NCBI GenBank assembly: GCA_024919175.1
Contig: CP103804.1
Coordinates: 2,356,001 to 2,420,000 of the forward strand
DNA length: 64,000 nucleotides
From: Clostridioides difficile
Lineage (GTDB): Bacteria > Bacillota > Clostridia > Peptostreptococcales > Peptostreptococcaceae
Reading direction: 5' to 3'
Made by a program: the position numbers and the translations under genes. The notes under the pieces are model-generated. The model did no database searches, was not told the DNA's origin, and worked only from the letters and a program-made list of their open reading frames with translations. This document shows positions 44,725-54,136 of this stretch, in pieces (within the stretch, counting starts at the first letter, position 1; each line of letters opens with the position of its first letter).

Positions 44725-44910
44725 GATTTTATAAATAGAATGATAAGAGGTAGATAAATATGTTAGTATATGATAAGAGCTTCTGTACTAATGATATACT
44801 TGTAAAAGTAGATTTTTTGAAGTAAAAGAATAATTAAAATCAACATGCAATGATTTATCATATTGCAGAAATATGTGGCTATTAGAAGGTTTGGCATATT
44901 AGCATATAGA

Positions 44911-44968
44911 AATTGACAATTAGAAGTAGTAACTAATAATAGTTGCTACCTCTAATTATCAATTTTAT
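44911..44968. terminator. Long imperfect hairpin between the response regulator and a minus-strand gene
   Basis: Arms 44911-44934 and 44941-44964 (24 bases) pair with three non-Watson-Crick positions. On the minus strand these become G-U pairs or better, so it probably serves the minus-strand membrane-protein gene ending at 44996. A short frame at 44760-44825 is not convincing as a gene. Confidence 0.5.
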
Positions 44969-44995
44969 TAGATTTTTATTGTAGATATTTCTTTT

Positions 44996-45313
44996 TTATA
45001 TAGTTGTATATTTTTTTCTAATTAAATAGTAAAATACCACTGTTATAATTCCTACTAATATTATTATTAATATTGTAATATCTAATCTTCTTGTGAATAA
45101 ACCTATTGCTATATATTCAAGACCTATTACATAGCGATAAAATATTTCTAGTTTAACAATTCTTTTTCTATCTATATTTCCATATGTTGATTCTAGTTTA
45201 TTAAAATATCTTTCACTGCAAAAACTAGTTTTAGGTTTAATTAAATGTATTATTGTAGTTCCTATTATAACTACTACTCCAATAATTATAAGATTGATAT
45301 TCCAAAAATTCAT
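44996..45313 (-). CDS. Small membrane protein of unknown function
   Basis: About 105 residues. Two hydrophobic segments near the N-terminus (INLIIIGVVVIIGTTIIHLI) and the C-terminus (LDITILIIILVGIITVVFYYLI) flank a cytosolic-looking charged middle with ERYFNKLESTYGNIDRK. The start at 45313 follows AAAGGAGGT; a longer open frame overlaps the upstream CPBP gene and lacks a ribosome site. It lies 28 bases after the CPBP protease gene and may be cotranscribed. No family was recognised with confidence. Confidence 0.65.
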   Translation of the reverse strand: MNFWNINLIIIGVVVIIGTTIIHLIKPKTSFCSERYFNKLESTYGNIDRKRIVKLEIFYRYVIGLEYIAIGLFTRRLDITILIIILVGIITVVFYYLIRKKYTTI

Positions 45314-45341
45314 AGTAGATACCTCCTTTACAGAATAATTT

Positions 45342-46328
45342 TTATGTGTTTTGTTTATATTCTTTTGTGAATAGAAATGGAACATAAAGAATTAAAATAA
45401 GTATTGATATTTCTACTATATCAGAATAAGTAATAGTTGAACCATAGGTAATACTAGAATCTGATATAAGAAAAGATGTATTATTTAAAGCGTGGATTAT
45501 AGCACAAAACCATATATTTTTAGTCTTCATGTACACATATCCTAAAAATATTGAAATTCCAAATATGTATATTGAGCGAGATATTAAACCTAACACTGGT
45601 GTTTCAGGTGTATATAATGTAAATATTAGAGGTAAATGCCATAAACTCCAGCACATGCTTAGTGCTATAATACCTATTTTTTTACCTAATTTATCAAAAA
45701 AAATATCTTGCAAAAACCCTCTCCAGCCATATTCTTCACCAAAAAAAAGATATATAGAGAAGAATGACATCATCAAAGATAATATATAATTCAAAATACC
45801 TTCATAGTTGGGTTGATTTCCTTGTATTATTAGGCTAAGTGATATTGGAATAATTTTGGAAAGTATAAAATAAAGTATTAATAAAGAACCTATTTTAATA
45901 TTTTTTATAGGATACAAATCTTTTATACTATCAGAATAAATAATAATAAATAAACTACTTATAATAATCAATATAGTATTTAATGATTGAAATTGTTGAT
46001 TATTTATTAAGTTTAATAATTCAATAATAAGTAAAAATAAGTAAATTAGAAAAAATAATATTATTGATGAATAAAATTTATATTTATCATTAGTTATTCC
46101 TTCTGTATAAAATTTTGCAACTGCAACTGAAGATAAGGGCAGTATCATCATGAATGATGCAAAATTTTCTGGGTCAATAAATTTATTGAAATATAGTAGA
46201 AGACCTAATAAATAAGTTAAACCAAAAGTTATAGAAAAAAATATTATAATCTGAATCTTCTTTCTTTTTACTTCATTTTCAATATATTTTGGGTTTAATA
46301 AATCAATCCATTTTTCTTGTAATTTCAA
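45342..46328 (-). CDS. CPBP-family intramembrane metalloprotease
   Basis: The 328-residue polytopic protein has the three CPBP/CAAX-protease (PF02517) motifs: GEEYGWRGFLQ (EExxxR, near 195), WSLWHLPLIF with the metal-binding His near 228, and IIHALNNTSF with the second His near 278. It cleaves substrates inside the membrane. Family members act in bacteriocin self-immunity or maturation and in stress signalling. AGGAGG precedes the ATG on the minus strand. It forms a pair with the small membrane protein. Confidence 0.88.
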   Translation of the reverse strand: MKLQEKWIDLLNPKYIENEVKRKKIQIIIFFSITFGLTYLLGLLLYFNKFIDPENFASFMMILPLSSVAVAKFYTEGITNDKYKFYSSIILFFLIYLFLLIIELLNLINNQQFQSLNTILIIISSLFIIIYSDSIKDLYPIKNIKIGSLLILYFILSKIIPISLSLIIQGNQPNYEGILNYILSLMMSFFSIYLFFGEEYGWRGFLQDIFFDKLGKKIGIIALSMCWSLWHLPLIFTLYTPETPVLGLISRSIYIFGISIFLGYVYMKTKNIWFCAIIHALNNTSFLISDSSITYGSTITYSDIVEISILILILYVPFLFTKEYKQNT

Positions 46329-46813
46329 TAGAAAAACCTCCTTTAAAATATTACTTTCTTTTTTATAATCACCAACTCATATTAGATTATTTTTCTTAAT
46401 CAAAGTATATCAGTAACATAAGTATAAAGAGTATCTAAAATATTACAAATATTAACAAAGCACATAAAACTATAGTACAAGTTGTAATAATAAAATAAAC
46501 GAAAATTATCATACTAAAACATAAGGCATATTATAATTGTATTGCTAATACACACTAAAAGCACTCTTTTTATATGAGTGCTTATTTTTTGCAATCTATC
46601 AATATAAAAGAGCATTACTCAACACATCTTAAAATTGATTTAAATAGTTCTTTTTAACAACATAAATTATATGATATAATAAAAAATAGAAATTTCATGC
46701 AAGAGATGAGGTTTTATTAGATTAAAAAGAAAATCAATAGAAAGACTATTGTTGTGTCTGCTTAAGAGTTTTTTGATAGCAATTATAGTCTTTCTCTTAA
46801 GAAGGAGAAAAAA
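46329..46813. other. 485-bp intergenic region with an orphan terminator and a structured leader
   Basis: A good terminator lies at 46559-46590 on the plus strand (AAGCACTC 46559-46566 with GAGTGCTT 46576-46583, then TTTTTT), yet no plus-strand gene precedes it since 44724. A small RNA ending there is possible. At 46739-46801 two overlapping hairpins can form: AGAAAGACTAT 46739-46749 with 46785-46795, or CTTAAGAG 46761-46768 with CTCTTAAG 46794-46801. The second would lie next to the GNAT ribosome site. No ORF is supported. Confidence 0.45.
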
Positions 46814-47314
46814 ATGATATTAAAAACAAAAAGATTAACTTTAATTCCACTCTCACTTCGTCAACTTGAACTTTGGATTTCCAACAATGCAGAACTAGAA
46901 AAGGAATTGGATTGTATTTATTGTGCAGAACCAATGATTGATTTTTTTTATGATATTGTAAAAGGACAATTAAATATTGCTAAAAAAGATGAAAAAAATA
47001 TATTATTTTATACATTTTGGTTTATTATGTTAAATGAAAACCGTACAATTATAGGGTCAGTCGATTTTAAAAATGTACCAAATTCTTATGGTGAAATTGA
47101 GATTGGTTATGGATTAGGTGAGGATTATAAAAAACAAGGATATATGACAGAAGCTGTTAAAGAGATGTGTAGTTGGGGATTAAGCCAACCAAATGTTTCT
47201 TCTGTGATAGCTGAAACTGAGGCTTACAATACAGATTCACAAAATGTTTTATTAAGATGTGGTTTTAAGTTGTACCATAACTCGGATACAAAGTGGTGGA
47301 AATTAACAATATAG
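46814..47314 (+). CDS. GNAT-family N-acetyltransferase (RimJ/RimL-like)
   Basis: The 166-residue protein begins LKTKRLTLIPLSLRQLELWI, the typical N-terminus of RimJ/RimL-type GNATs (PF13302). The acetyl-CoA loop is in IGYGLGEDYKKQGYMTEAVKEM near 95-115 and the AETEAYNTDSQNVLLRCGFK block near 135-155. It acetylates a protein N-terminus or small amine. AAGGAGA precedes the start, next to a hairpin that could tune translation. It stands alone upstream of the arginine operon. Confidence 0.83.
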   Translation: MILKTKRLTLIPLSLRQLELWISNNAELEKELDCIYCAEPMIDFFYDIVKGQLNIAKKDEKNILFYTFWFIMLNENRTIIGSVDFKNVPNSYGEIEIGYGLGEDYKKQGYMTEAVKEMCSWGLSQPNVSSVIAETEAYNTDSQNVLLRCGFKLYHNSDTKWWKLTI

Positions 47315-47343
47315 AAAATATTTCCAAAAATTTATAAATAATA

Positions 47344-47372
47344 TTGACAAACTACTAAAAATAAATTATTAT
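47344..47372 (+). promoter_or_regulatory. Sigma-A promoter of the arginine operon
   Basis: TTGACA at 47344-47349 and TATTAT at 47367-47372 are separated by 17 bases and lie just upstream of the T-box leader. Confidence 0.75.
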
Positions 47373-47394
47373 ATAAAGCAATAAGAAAATAAAT

Positions 47395-47631
47395 TGAAAT
47401 CCTATGAAGAAGAAAGTAGCATAAAAGAATTTGATAGAGAGCTAGGGATGGTGGAAGCCTAGTAATGAATTTTACTGTGAATAGAGCTTTGGAGGAAATT
47501 ACCAGAATTAGTAGTATGGTAATTGGTGAGTCTCGCCTTAAGAGATTAGAGAGGGTAAGATTATCTTATCAATTAGAGTGGTAACGCGGGTGTATATTCG
47601 TCTCTTGGTCTTTGACCAAGAGGCTTTTTTA
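47395..47631 (+). promoter_or_regulatory. T-box leader of argCJBDF (complete: Stem I, antiterminator, terminator)
   Basis: The leader has Stem I sequences (GAAAGTAGC, AGAGAGC, GGTGGAAGCC), the T-box sequence AGAGTGGTAACGCGGG at 47575-47590 and a terminator (CTCTTGGTC 47602-47610 with GACCAAGAG 47614-47622, then TTTTTT). The specifier region reads GTGAATAGAGC; AGA (Arg) at 47483-47485 is a plausible specifier but the frame of the loop was not proven. Uncharged tRNA should stabilise the antiterminator and switch the operon on. Confidence 0.9.
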
Positions 47632-47693
47632 ATTTTAAATATATATTTGTAAGTATTTTCTAATTTATAAGAATTATTATAATTATAATTTTA

Positions 47694-47756
47694 CCAATAA
47701 GAGTGGTACCGCGGAAATTCGCCTCTTAGCATTATCAATGCTAAGGGGCTTTTTAT
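47694..47756 (+). promoter_or_regulatory. Second T-box antiterminator/terminator unit without Stem I
   Basis: AGAGTGGTACCGCGG at 47700-47714, a strong T-box sequence, is followed by a terminator: CCTCTTAGCATT at 47722-47733 pairs with AATGCTAAGGGG at 47737-47748, then TTTTTATT. Only about 65 AT-rich bases separate it from the first terminator, too short for Stem I. It is therefore either a partial duplicate or a second checkpoint read by the tRNA held on the first leader. Confidence 0.8.
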
Positions 47757-47871
47757 TGTAAGTTAGATAGTTTTAAAATTATATATTATCAAATGATTAT
47801 CAGATAATAATATTAATCTAAAAAAATAATTCGAAATATTCTTGAAATAATTACAAAATGGAGGTAATGAA

Positions 47872-48906
47872 ATGAGTAAAATAAAAGTTGGGATTATTGG
47901 AGCAACTGGATATGTTGGTGTAGAATTACTAAGATTATTAATAAATCACGAAGAAGTAGAAGTTACTGCTATAGGTTCAAATTCATATATTGACAAAGAT
48001 ATAGTTGATATATACCCAAGCATAGGTTATGAAAATAGTATGATGTGTATAGAAAATGAAAAAGTCATTGATATGTGTGATGTTGTATTTACTGCTCTTC
48101 CACATGGAGTAAGTGAAAAATTTGCAATAAAAGCAATCGAATCTAAAAAGAAAGTCATAGATTTAGGTGCTGATTTTAGAATAAAAGATGAAGAAATATA
48201 TAGTAAATGGTATGGAGTATCCTTTATAGATAAAATTTTACACAAAAAAGCTGTATATGGATTAAGTGAGATATATCAAGAAGATATAGAAAATGCTGAT
48301 ATAGTTGCAAATCCAGGATGTTATCCTACTAGTATTTCTTTACCATTGATGCCATTACTAAGTTCTAAATTAATAAAAAATAATAATATAATAATTGACT
48401 CTAAATCAGGTCTTACAGGAGCTGGTAGAGAGTTATCAACAAGTAGTCATTTTACAGAAGTTAATGAGAATATAACTGCATATAAAATAGGAAAACATAG
48501 ACATACTCCAGAAATAGAACAAAATCTAAGTGAAGCATATAAAGGAAATGTAGATGTAGTTTTTACACCAAATCTAATTCCAGTAAATAGAGGGATATTA
48601 TCAACTATATACTGCATAAAAGAAGATAATGTATCTATAGATGATATACATAAAAAATTAACTGATTATTATGAATATAAAGATTTTGTAGAAATACTCC
48701 CATTAGAGAAGATAAGTTCTTTAAAAAATGTTATATATTCAAATAAATGTGTAATATCAGTACATGAAAATAAAGATGCATTAATAATTTGTTCAACTAT
48801 AGACAATATGATTAAAGGAGCAGCAGGGCAAGCCATACAAAATATGAATATAATGTTTGGAATCGAGGAGACTACAGGATTAAAGCATATTGCACCATCA
48901 TTTTAG
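47872..48906 (+). CDS. argC: N-acetyl-gamma-glutamyl-phosphate reductase
   Basis: The 344-residue enzyme reduces N-acetylglutamyl phosphate with NADPH, the third step of arginine synthesis. It shows the nucleotide loop VGIIGATGYVGVELLRLL (residues about 5-22), the active-site cysteine in NPGCYPTSISLPLMPL near 148, and the KSGLTGAGRELS substrate segment near 180. GGAGG precedes the start. It is the first gene of the arginine operon behind the tandem T-box leader. Confidence 0.95.
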   Translation: MSKIKVGIIGATGYVGVELLRLLINHEEVEVTAIGSNSYIDKDIVDIYPSIGYENSMMCIENEKVIDMCDVVFTALPHGVSEKFAIKAIESKKKVIDLGADFRIKDEEIYSKWYGVSFIDKILHKKAVYGLSEIYQEDIENADIVANPGCYPTSISLPLMPLLSSKLIKNNNIIIDSKSGLTGAGRELSTSSHFTEVNENITAYKIGKHRHTPEIEQNLSEAYKGNVDVVFTPNLIPVNRGILSTIYCIKEDNVSIDDIHKKLTDYYEYKDFVEILPLEKISSLKNVIYSNKCVISVHENKDALIICSTIDNMIKGAAGQAIQNMNIMFGIEETTGLKHIAPSF

Positions 48907-48948
48907 GAATATAAAAATACTAAACTCATAATAAGTAGGAGGATAAAA

Positions 48949-50166
48949 ATGGAGATTATAAAAGGTGGAGTTACAGTTCCAGAAGGGTTTGTTGCTTCAG
49001 GAATTCACTGTGGCTTGAGAAAAAATAAAGAAAAGAGGGATTTAGCTTTAGTTTATTCAGATATTTTATGTGATGCAGCAGCAGTAGTTACTCAAAATAA
49101 AGTTAAAGGAAATCCAGTTTATGTAACACAGGAGCATATTAAAAATGGAAAAGCACAAGCGATTATAGTTAATAGTGCTAATGCTAACACATTTAATGGC
49201 AAAGAAGGTCTTATAAATGCATATAAAATGGCTAAATTTACTAGTGAAAAATTAAATATCAAAGAAGAGGATGTTTTGGTTGCATCTACTGGTGTCATAG
49301 GAAAACCATTAAATATAGATTTAATAGAAAAAAATATGGATGAGTTAGTGAGTAATCTCAGTAAACAAGGTCATATTGGAGCAAGAGAAGCGATTATGAC
49401 AACTGACATTATAAAGAAAGAAATAGCAGTAGCAATAATGTATGGAGATAAAAAAATAACTATTGGAGGTATGGCAAAAGGTTCAGGAATGATACATCCT
49501 AATATGGCAACAACATTGGGATTTATAACAACAGATGCAAATATTGATAGTGTTCTCTTAAAAGAAGCTCTAAAGAGTGCAGTTGATAAAAGTTTTAATA
49601 GAGTTAGTGTAGATGGAGATACAAGTACTAACGATATGGTAATGATTTTGGCAAATGGAAAAGCGAAAAATGAGAGAATGGATGAAAAAGACGAACATTA
49701 TCAAGTATTTTTAAGTGCACTTACATATGTTTGTATAGAACTTGCTAAACTTGTTGCTAAAGATGGAGAAGGATGTACAAAATTAATTGAATGCTATATA
49801 AATGGAGCGCTAAGCGAAGAACATGCAGTAAAGTTAGCAAAAACAGTTATATCTTCTTCGTTGGTAAAGACAGCTGTATTTGGAGCTGATGCAAACTGGG
49901 GAAGAATATTGTGTGCTTTAGGTTATGCAGGGGAAGAAATAGATATGGAAAAAGTTGATATTATTTTTGAAAGTATGAAAGGATACATAGAAGTATGTAA
50001 ACAGGGAAATGGGTTAGATTTCAATGAAGAAAAAGCGAAAAAAATTCTTGAAGATGATGAAATAAGTATATTAGTAGATTTGAACATGGGAAATGCTAGA
50101 GGAAATGCATGGGGATGTGATTTAAGTTATGATTATGTAAGAATAAATGGAAGTTATAGAAATTAG
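48949..50166 (+). CDS. argJ: Glutamate N-acetyltransferase / ornithine acetyltransferase (bifunctional ArgJ)
   Basis: The 405-residue precursor cleaves itself at the ATTLGF site (Thr nucleophile in PNMATTLGFITTDA near 185) into two chains. It moves acetyl from acetylornithine to glutamate and so recycles it. GGMAKGSGMIHPNMA precedes the cleavage point; GADANWGRILCALGYAG near 310 and the GNARGNAWGCDLSYDYVRIN end are typical. AGGAGG precedes the start. It lies 42 bases after argC. With ArgJ present no argA/argE pair is needed. Confidence 0.95.
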   Translation: MEIIKGGVTVPEGFVASGIHCGLRKNKEKRDLALVYSDILCDAAAVVTQNKVKGNPVYVTQEHIKNGKAQAIIVNSANANTFNGKEGLINAYKMAKFTSEKLNIKEEDVLVASTGVIGKPLNIDLIEKNMDELVSNLSKQGHIGAREAIMTTDIIKKEIAVAIMYGDKKITIGGMAKGSGMIHPNMATTLGFITTDANIDSVLLKEALKSAVDKSFNRVSVDGDTSTNDMVMILANGKAKNERMDEKDEHYQVFLSALTYVCIELAKLVAKDGEGCTKLIECYINGALSEEHAVKLAKTVISSSLVKTAVFGADANWGRILCALGYAGEEIDMEKVDIIFESMKGYIEVCKQGNGLDFNEEKAKKILEDDEISILVDLNMGNARGNAWGCDLSYDYVRINGSYRN

Positions 50167-50179
50167 GAGGAAATACTTA

Positions 50180-51040
50180 ATGATTGATATAGAAAAAGCA
50201 AATACACTGATAGAAGCTTTACCATATATAGAGAAGCATCAAGGAAAAACTATTGTAGTTAAGTATGGTGGAAGTGCAATGAAGAAAGATGGTTTAAAAG
50301 AGTCTGTTATGGAAGACCTTGTACTTATGAGTTATGTTGGAATCAATATAGTATTAGTACATGGTGGAGGAGCAGAAATCAATAAAATGCTCGCTAAAGT
50401 AGATATAGAAAGTAAGTTTGTAAATGGGCTTAGATATACAGATGAAGAAACTATGGAAATTGTAAAAATGGTCTTAGCTGGAAAAGTAAATAAAGATTTG
50501 GTAAACAAGATACATACAAAAGGTGGAAGAGCAGTAGGGCTTTGTGGGATAGATAATAATATGATTTTATGTGACCCATATAAAAATTATGAACTAGGAT
50601 TTGTTGGAGAAATAAAGAAAGTAAATGTTGAACTTATAGAATCTTGTTTAAAATCAGGATATATTTCAGTGATTGCAACTATTGGGGTTGGAGATGATGG
50701 AGAGACTTATAATATAAATGGAGATACAGCAGCATCAGCTATAGCTAAAGAATTAAATGCAGATAAGTTGATACTTCTTACTGATGTGCCAGGTCTTTTA
50801 AGAGATCCAGATGAAGAAAAGTCATTGATAACAGAAGTTATACTAAAGGATGTTGATAAGCTATTTGACGAAGGTATAATTACTGGTGGTATGATACCTA
50901 AAATACATGGATGTGTAGACGCTTTGAATAATGGAGTAAATAGAGTTCATATTTTAGATGGAAGAGTTCCTCATTCTATAATAACAGAGTTATTTACTGA
51001 TAGTGGGATAGGTACATTAATAAGAAAAGAAAATGAGTAA
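50180..51040 (+). CDS. argB: N-acetylglutamate kinase
   Basis: The 286-residue kinase phosphorylates N-acetylglutamate. It starts with VVKYGGSAM (phosphate loop near 28), HGGGAEIN near 66, and has DVPGLLRDPDEEKSLI near 205 and GGMIPKIHGCVDAL near 250. The start at 50180 follows TTAGGAGG; the frame is open 11 codons earlier, overlapping argJ. It follows argJ by 13 bases. Feedback inhibition by arginine is common in this type. Confidence 0.94.
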   Translation: MIDIEKANTLIEALPYIEKHQGKTIVVKYGGSAMKKDGLKESVMEDLVLMSYVGINIVLVHGGGAEINKMLAKVDIESKFVNGLRYTDEETMEIVKMVLAGKVNKDLVNKIHTKGGRAVGLCGIDNNMILCDPYKNYELGFVGEIKKVNVELIESCLKSGYISVIATIGVGDDGETYNINGDTAASAIAKELNADKLILLTDVPGLLRDPDEEKSLITEVILKDVDKLFDEGIITGGMIPKIHGCVDALNNGVNRVHILDGRVPHSIITELFTDSGIGTLIRKENE

Positions 51041-51091
51041 TAAGATAATTTAAATAGAAAAAGATTATAAACTTAAGTGAGGATGAAAAAA

Positions 51092-52285
51092 ATGAAGATA
51101 AATAACAATAATATAGTTTCAAAATGGGAGGAATATTTCATAAACACATATAGCCAACCTGATTTTATTATAGACTATGGCGAAGGTAGCTGCTTTTTTG
51201 ATACTAAAGGCAATAAATATATAGATTTTACAAGTGGATATGGAGTATCTTCTCTTGGATATAGTAATAATAATCTAAAAATTGCTTTAAAGGAGCAAGT
51301 GGACAAATTATTACATACATCAAACCTATATTTCAATGAGCCAGTGTTGTCTGTAGGAGAAAAAATAATTAATATAAGTGGATTAGATAAAGTATATTTT
51401 TGCAACTCTGGAACAGAAGCAAATGAAACCGCTTTTAAAATAGCAAGAAAGTACAGTAGTGATAAATATGGTGAGGGAAGAGGTACAATCATAAGCTTAA
51501 AGGATTCTTTTCATGGTAGAACGATGATGTCTTTAATGGCAACTGGTATGGATAAGTATCATAAATATTTTTATCCACTTCCAGAAGGATTTAAATATGT
51601 AGAAAAAAATGATATTGAGGATTTTAAAAATAATATTGACTCAACTGTTTGTGCAGTAATTCTTGAAGCAGTTCAAGGCGAAGGTGGAGTAAATGTTCTC
51701 GAAAAAGATTATATTTTAGAACTTATAAAAATATGTGAAGAAAAAGATATAGCAGTAATTTTTGATGAAGTTCAATGTGGTATAGCAAGAACAGGAAAAC
51801 TTTTTGGATATGAATATTTTGATGTAAAACCAGATATTGTTACAATTGCAAAAGGTTTAGGAGCTGGAATACCAATAGGAGGAGTATTAGTAAATGAAAA
51901 ATTTTCAAAAGTTTTAGGGAAAGGAGATCAAGGTACAACATTTGGAGGTAATTTATTAGCCATGGTGGCAGCTTCTGTCGTGTTAGATGAAATATCTAAA
52001 GAAGGATTTTATAAAGATGTATTAGAAAAAGGGGATTATATAAGAAAAACTATTGAAAACTTTAATAGTACAATCGTAGTAAAAACAAAAGGTATGGGTT
52101 TGATGATAGGAGTAGAAACTACTATTGAATCGAGCATTATAGAAGAAAAAGCTAGAAAAAAAGGACTACTTGTTTTAACTGCTGGTAAGAATGTGATTAG
52201 ATTTTTACCACCTTTAACGATTAGTTATAAGGAGATAAATGAAGCTCTTGAAATTTTAGAAGATGTACTACTAGAAGTTAATTAA
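51092..52285 (+). CDS. argD: Acetylornithine aminotransferase
   Basis: The about 397-residue class III aminotransferase converts N-acetylglutamate semialdehyde to N-acetylornithine with glutamate. The PLP lysine lies in TIAKGLGAGIPIGG (near 251), with the FCNSGTEANETAFKIARK segment near 100 and IFDEVQCGIARTGKLF near 222. The start at 51092 has GAGG nine bases upstream; alternatives at 51077 (GTG) and 51083 (ATG) are in frame but less well spaced. It lies 51 bases after argB. Confidence 0.93.
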   Translation: MKINNNNIVSKWEEYFINTYSQPDFIIDYGEGSCFFDTKGNKYIDFTSGYGVSSLGYSNNNLKIALKEQVDKLLHTSNLYFNEPVLSVGEKIINISGLDKVYFCNSGTEANETAFKIARKYSSDKYGEGRGTIISLKDSFHGRTMMSLMATGMDKYHKYFYPLPEGFKYVEKNDIEDFKNNIDSTVCAVILEAVQGEGGVNVLEKDYILELIKICEEKDIAVIFDEVQCGIARTGKLFGYEYFDVKPDIVTIAKGLGAGIPIGGVLVNEKFSKVLGKGDQGTTFGGNLLAMVAASVVLDEISKEGFYKDVLEKGDYIRKTIENFNSTIVVKTKGMGLMIGVETTIESSIIEEKARKKGLLVLTAGKNVIRFLPPLTISYKEINEALEILEDVLLEVN

Positions 52286-52391
52286 GTTTTTAAAAGATAT
52301 ATTATTAGGATGAGAATGAAGGTATATAAAAATATATGAAACTAAAGATTGAGTAGCATTTAAATAAATTTACAAAAAGGGGAAAATCAAT

Positions 52392-53414
52392 ATGAATAAT
52401 ATAAGTTTAAAAGGAAAGAGTTTTTTAACATTAAAGGATTTTACAAAAGAGGAAATTAGATATTTATTAACTTTATCTAGTTATTTAAAAACTAAGAAGA
52501 AGGTTGGTATAAAAGGAGATTTGTTGCAAGGTAAAAACATAGCACTATTGTTTGAAAAGACATCAACAAGAACTAGATGTTCGTTTGAGGTAGCTGCTCA
52601 TGATGAAGGTGCTCATGTAACTTATCTAGGCCCTAATGATTGTCATATGGGGAAAAAAGAATCTGTGTCTGATACAGCAAAAGTTTTAGGAAGATTTTAT
52701 GATGGTATAGAATTTAGAGGATTTAAGCAGGAAACGGTTGAAAGTCTAGCAAAATACTCTGGAGTACCTGTTTGGAATGGTCTTACAGATGAATATCATC
52801 CAACTCAAATACTTGCAGATTTTCTAACAGTAATTGAAAATGTAGATAAGGATTTAAATAAAGTCAAATTTGTGTATGTTGGGGATGCTAGAAATAATAT
52901 GGGTAATTCATTGATGATAGGATGTGCTAAAATGGGAATTCATTTTGTAGCACTTGCTCCTAAAGAACTTTGGCCAAATGAAAAGTTAGTTGAAGATATG
53001 AAAGAGATAGCTAAAAAGTCTAAAGGAGATATATTGTTAACTGAAAATATTGATGATGTAAAAAGTGCTGATGTTATATATACAGATGTATGGGTTTCTA
53101 TGGGAGAAGAAGAACAGTATGAAGCAAGAATAAATCAACTTAAAGATTATCAAGTAAATATGGATATGATAAAGAAAACTGAAAATGAAAATGTTATATT
53201 TTTACATTGTCTCCCAGCTTTCCATGATTTAGAAACTAAAGTTGGTCAAGAGATTTATGAAAAGTTTGGATTATCAGAATTAGAGGTTACTGATGAGGTA
53301 TTTAATTCTAAGCATTCAAAAGTATTTGAGGAGGCAGAAAATAGAATGCATACTATAAAGGCTGTTATGGTTTCTACTATGACTGATGTAAATATGAATA
53401 ATAATTTAATATAA
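52392..53414 (+). CDS. argF: Ornithine carbamoyltransferase
   Basis: The 340-residue enzyme makes citrulline from ornithine and carbamoyl phosphate. It carries the carbamoyl-phosphate loop STRTRCSFE near 55, DEYHPTQILADF near 135, and the ornithine-binding HCLPAFHD near 272. It is the last gene of the arginine operon, 106 bases after argD. AAAAGGGGAAAATC precedes the ATG. argG and argH are not in this window. Confidence 0.95.
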   Translation: MNNISLKGKSFLTLKDFTKEEIRYLLTLSSYLKTKKKVGIKGDLLQGKNIALLFEKTSTRTRCSFEVAAHDEGAHVTYLGPNDCHMGKKESVSDTAKVLGRFYDGIEFRGFKQETVESLAKYSGVPVWNGLTDEYHPTQILADFLTVIENVDKDLNKVKFVYVGDARNNMGNSLMIGCAKMGIHFVALAPKELWPNEKLVEDMKEIAKKSKGDILLTENIDDVKSADVIYTDVWVSMGEEEQYEARINQLKDYQVNMDMIKKTENENVIFLHCLPAFHDLETKVGQEIYEKFGLSELEVTDEVFNSKHSKVFEEAENRMHTIKAVMVSTMTDVNMNNNLI

Positions 53415-53527
53415 AATTTTTAAATCTATAGTTATATTTTGACAAAGTAATAAATACATTATTAAAAACCCTCATTATATGGTAAAATAACTTATGTATC
53501 AACAAATTAAGAGGGAGGATTTGAGAT

Positions 53528-54136
53528 ATGAAAAAAATCATATTACTTTTAACAACTTTTTTATTAGCAGTATCTTTGACAGCATGTTCAAGTGCAAAAC
53601 CAGAGGATACAATCAATAGTTTTTTTAGTAGTGCAAAGAAATTTGACTTTGAAGGTATGAATCAAGTCATGGAAAATAATGATGAAAAGTATAAGGATAT
53701 AGTAAAAGAATTAGAAACAGAAGACCCAAGTACACAGTATGTTTTAGATTATTTAAAAAATAATGCATCTAAAATAACATACACAATAAAAGACAGTGAG
53801 ATTAAAGATAATAATGCAAAAATTCAAGTAGAGTGTAAGTTTGTAGATTCAACACCATTACTTAAAGAAATAGTGGCTGAAGCATTTACAAAGATGCTTG
53901 GCATGAGTTTTTCAGGTCAAGATTTGACAGATGAGAAAACAACTGAAATGTTAGTGTCAATTATGAAAGAAAAGCAAAAAAGTGTTGAAGAAACTTTTGT
54001 AACAAAAACTGTAGAGTTCGAATGTACTAAGAAAGATAATAAATGGATAATAAGTTCAGCTAATGATGCGCTGGCTGATGTATTATTATCTAATCTTGTT
54101 ACAGCAGGAGAAGAATTTGCTAACTCTATGAGTTAA
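53528..54136 (+). CDS. Lipoprotein of unknown function (DUF5105/DUF4878-like)
   Basis: The 202-residue protein has a lipoprotein signal MKKIILLLTTFLLAVSLTAC with the lipobox cysteine at residue 20. The following domain (KPEDTINSFFSSAKKFDFEGMNQVM, then a beta-rich core and TKTVEFECTKKDNKWIISS) matches the small cystatin/NTF2-like lipoproteins DUF5105/DUF4878. It sits on the outer face of the membrane. GAGGGAGG precedes the start and a terminator follows. Confidence 0.78.
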   Translation: MKKIILLLTTFLLAVSLTACSSAKPEDTINSFFSSAKKFDFEGMNQVMENNDEKYKDIVKELETEDPSTQYVLDYLKNNASKITYTIKDSEIKDNNAKIQVECKFVDSTPLLKEIVAEAFTKMLGMSFSGQDLTDEKTTEMLVSIMKEKQKSVEETFVTKTVEFECTKKDNKWIISSANDALADVLLSNLVTAGEEFANSMS

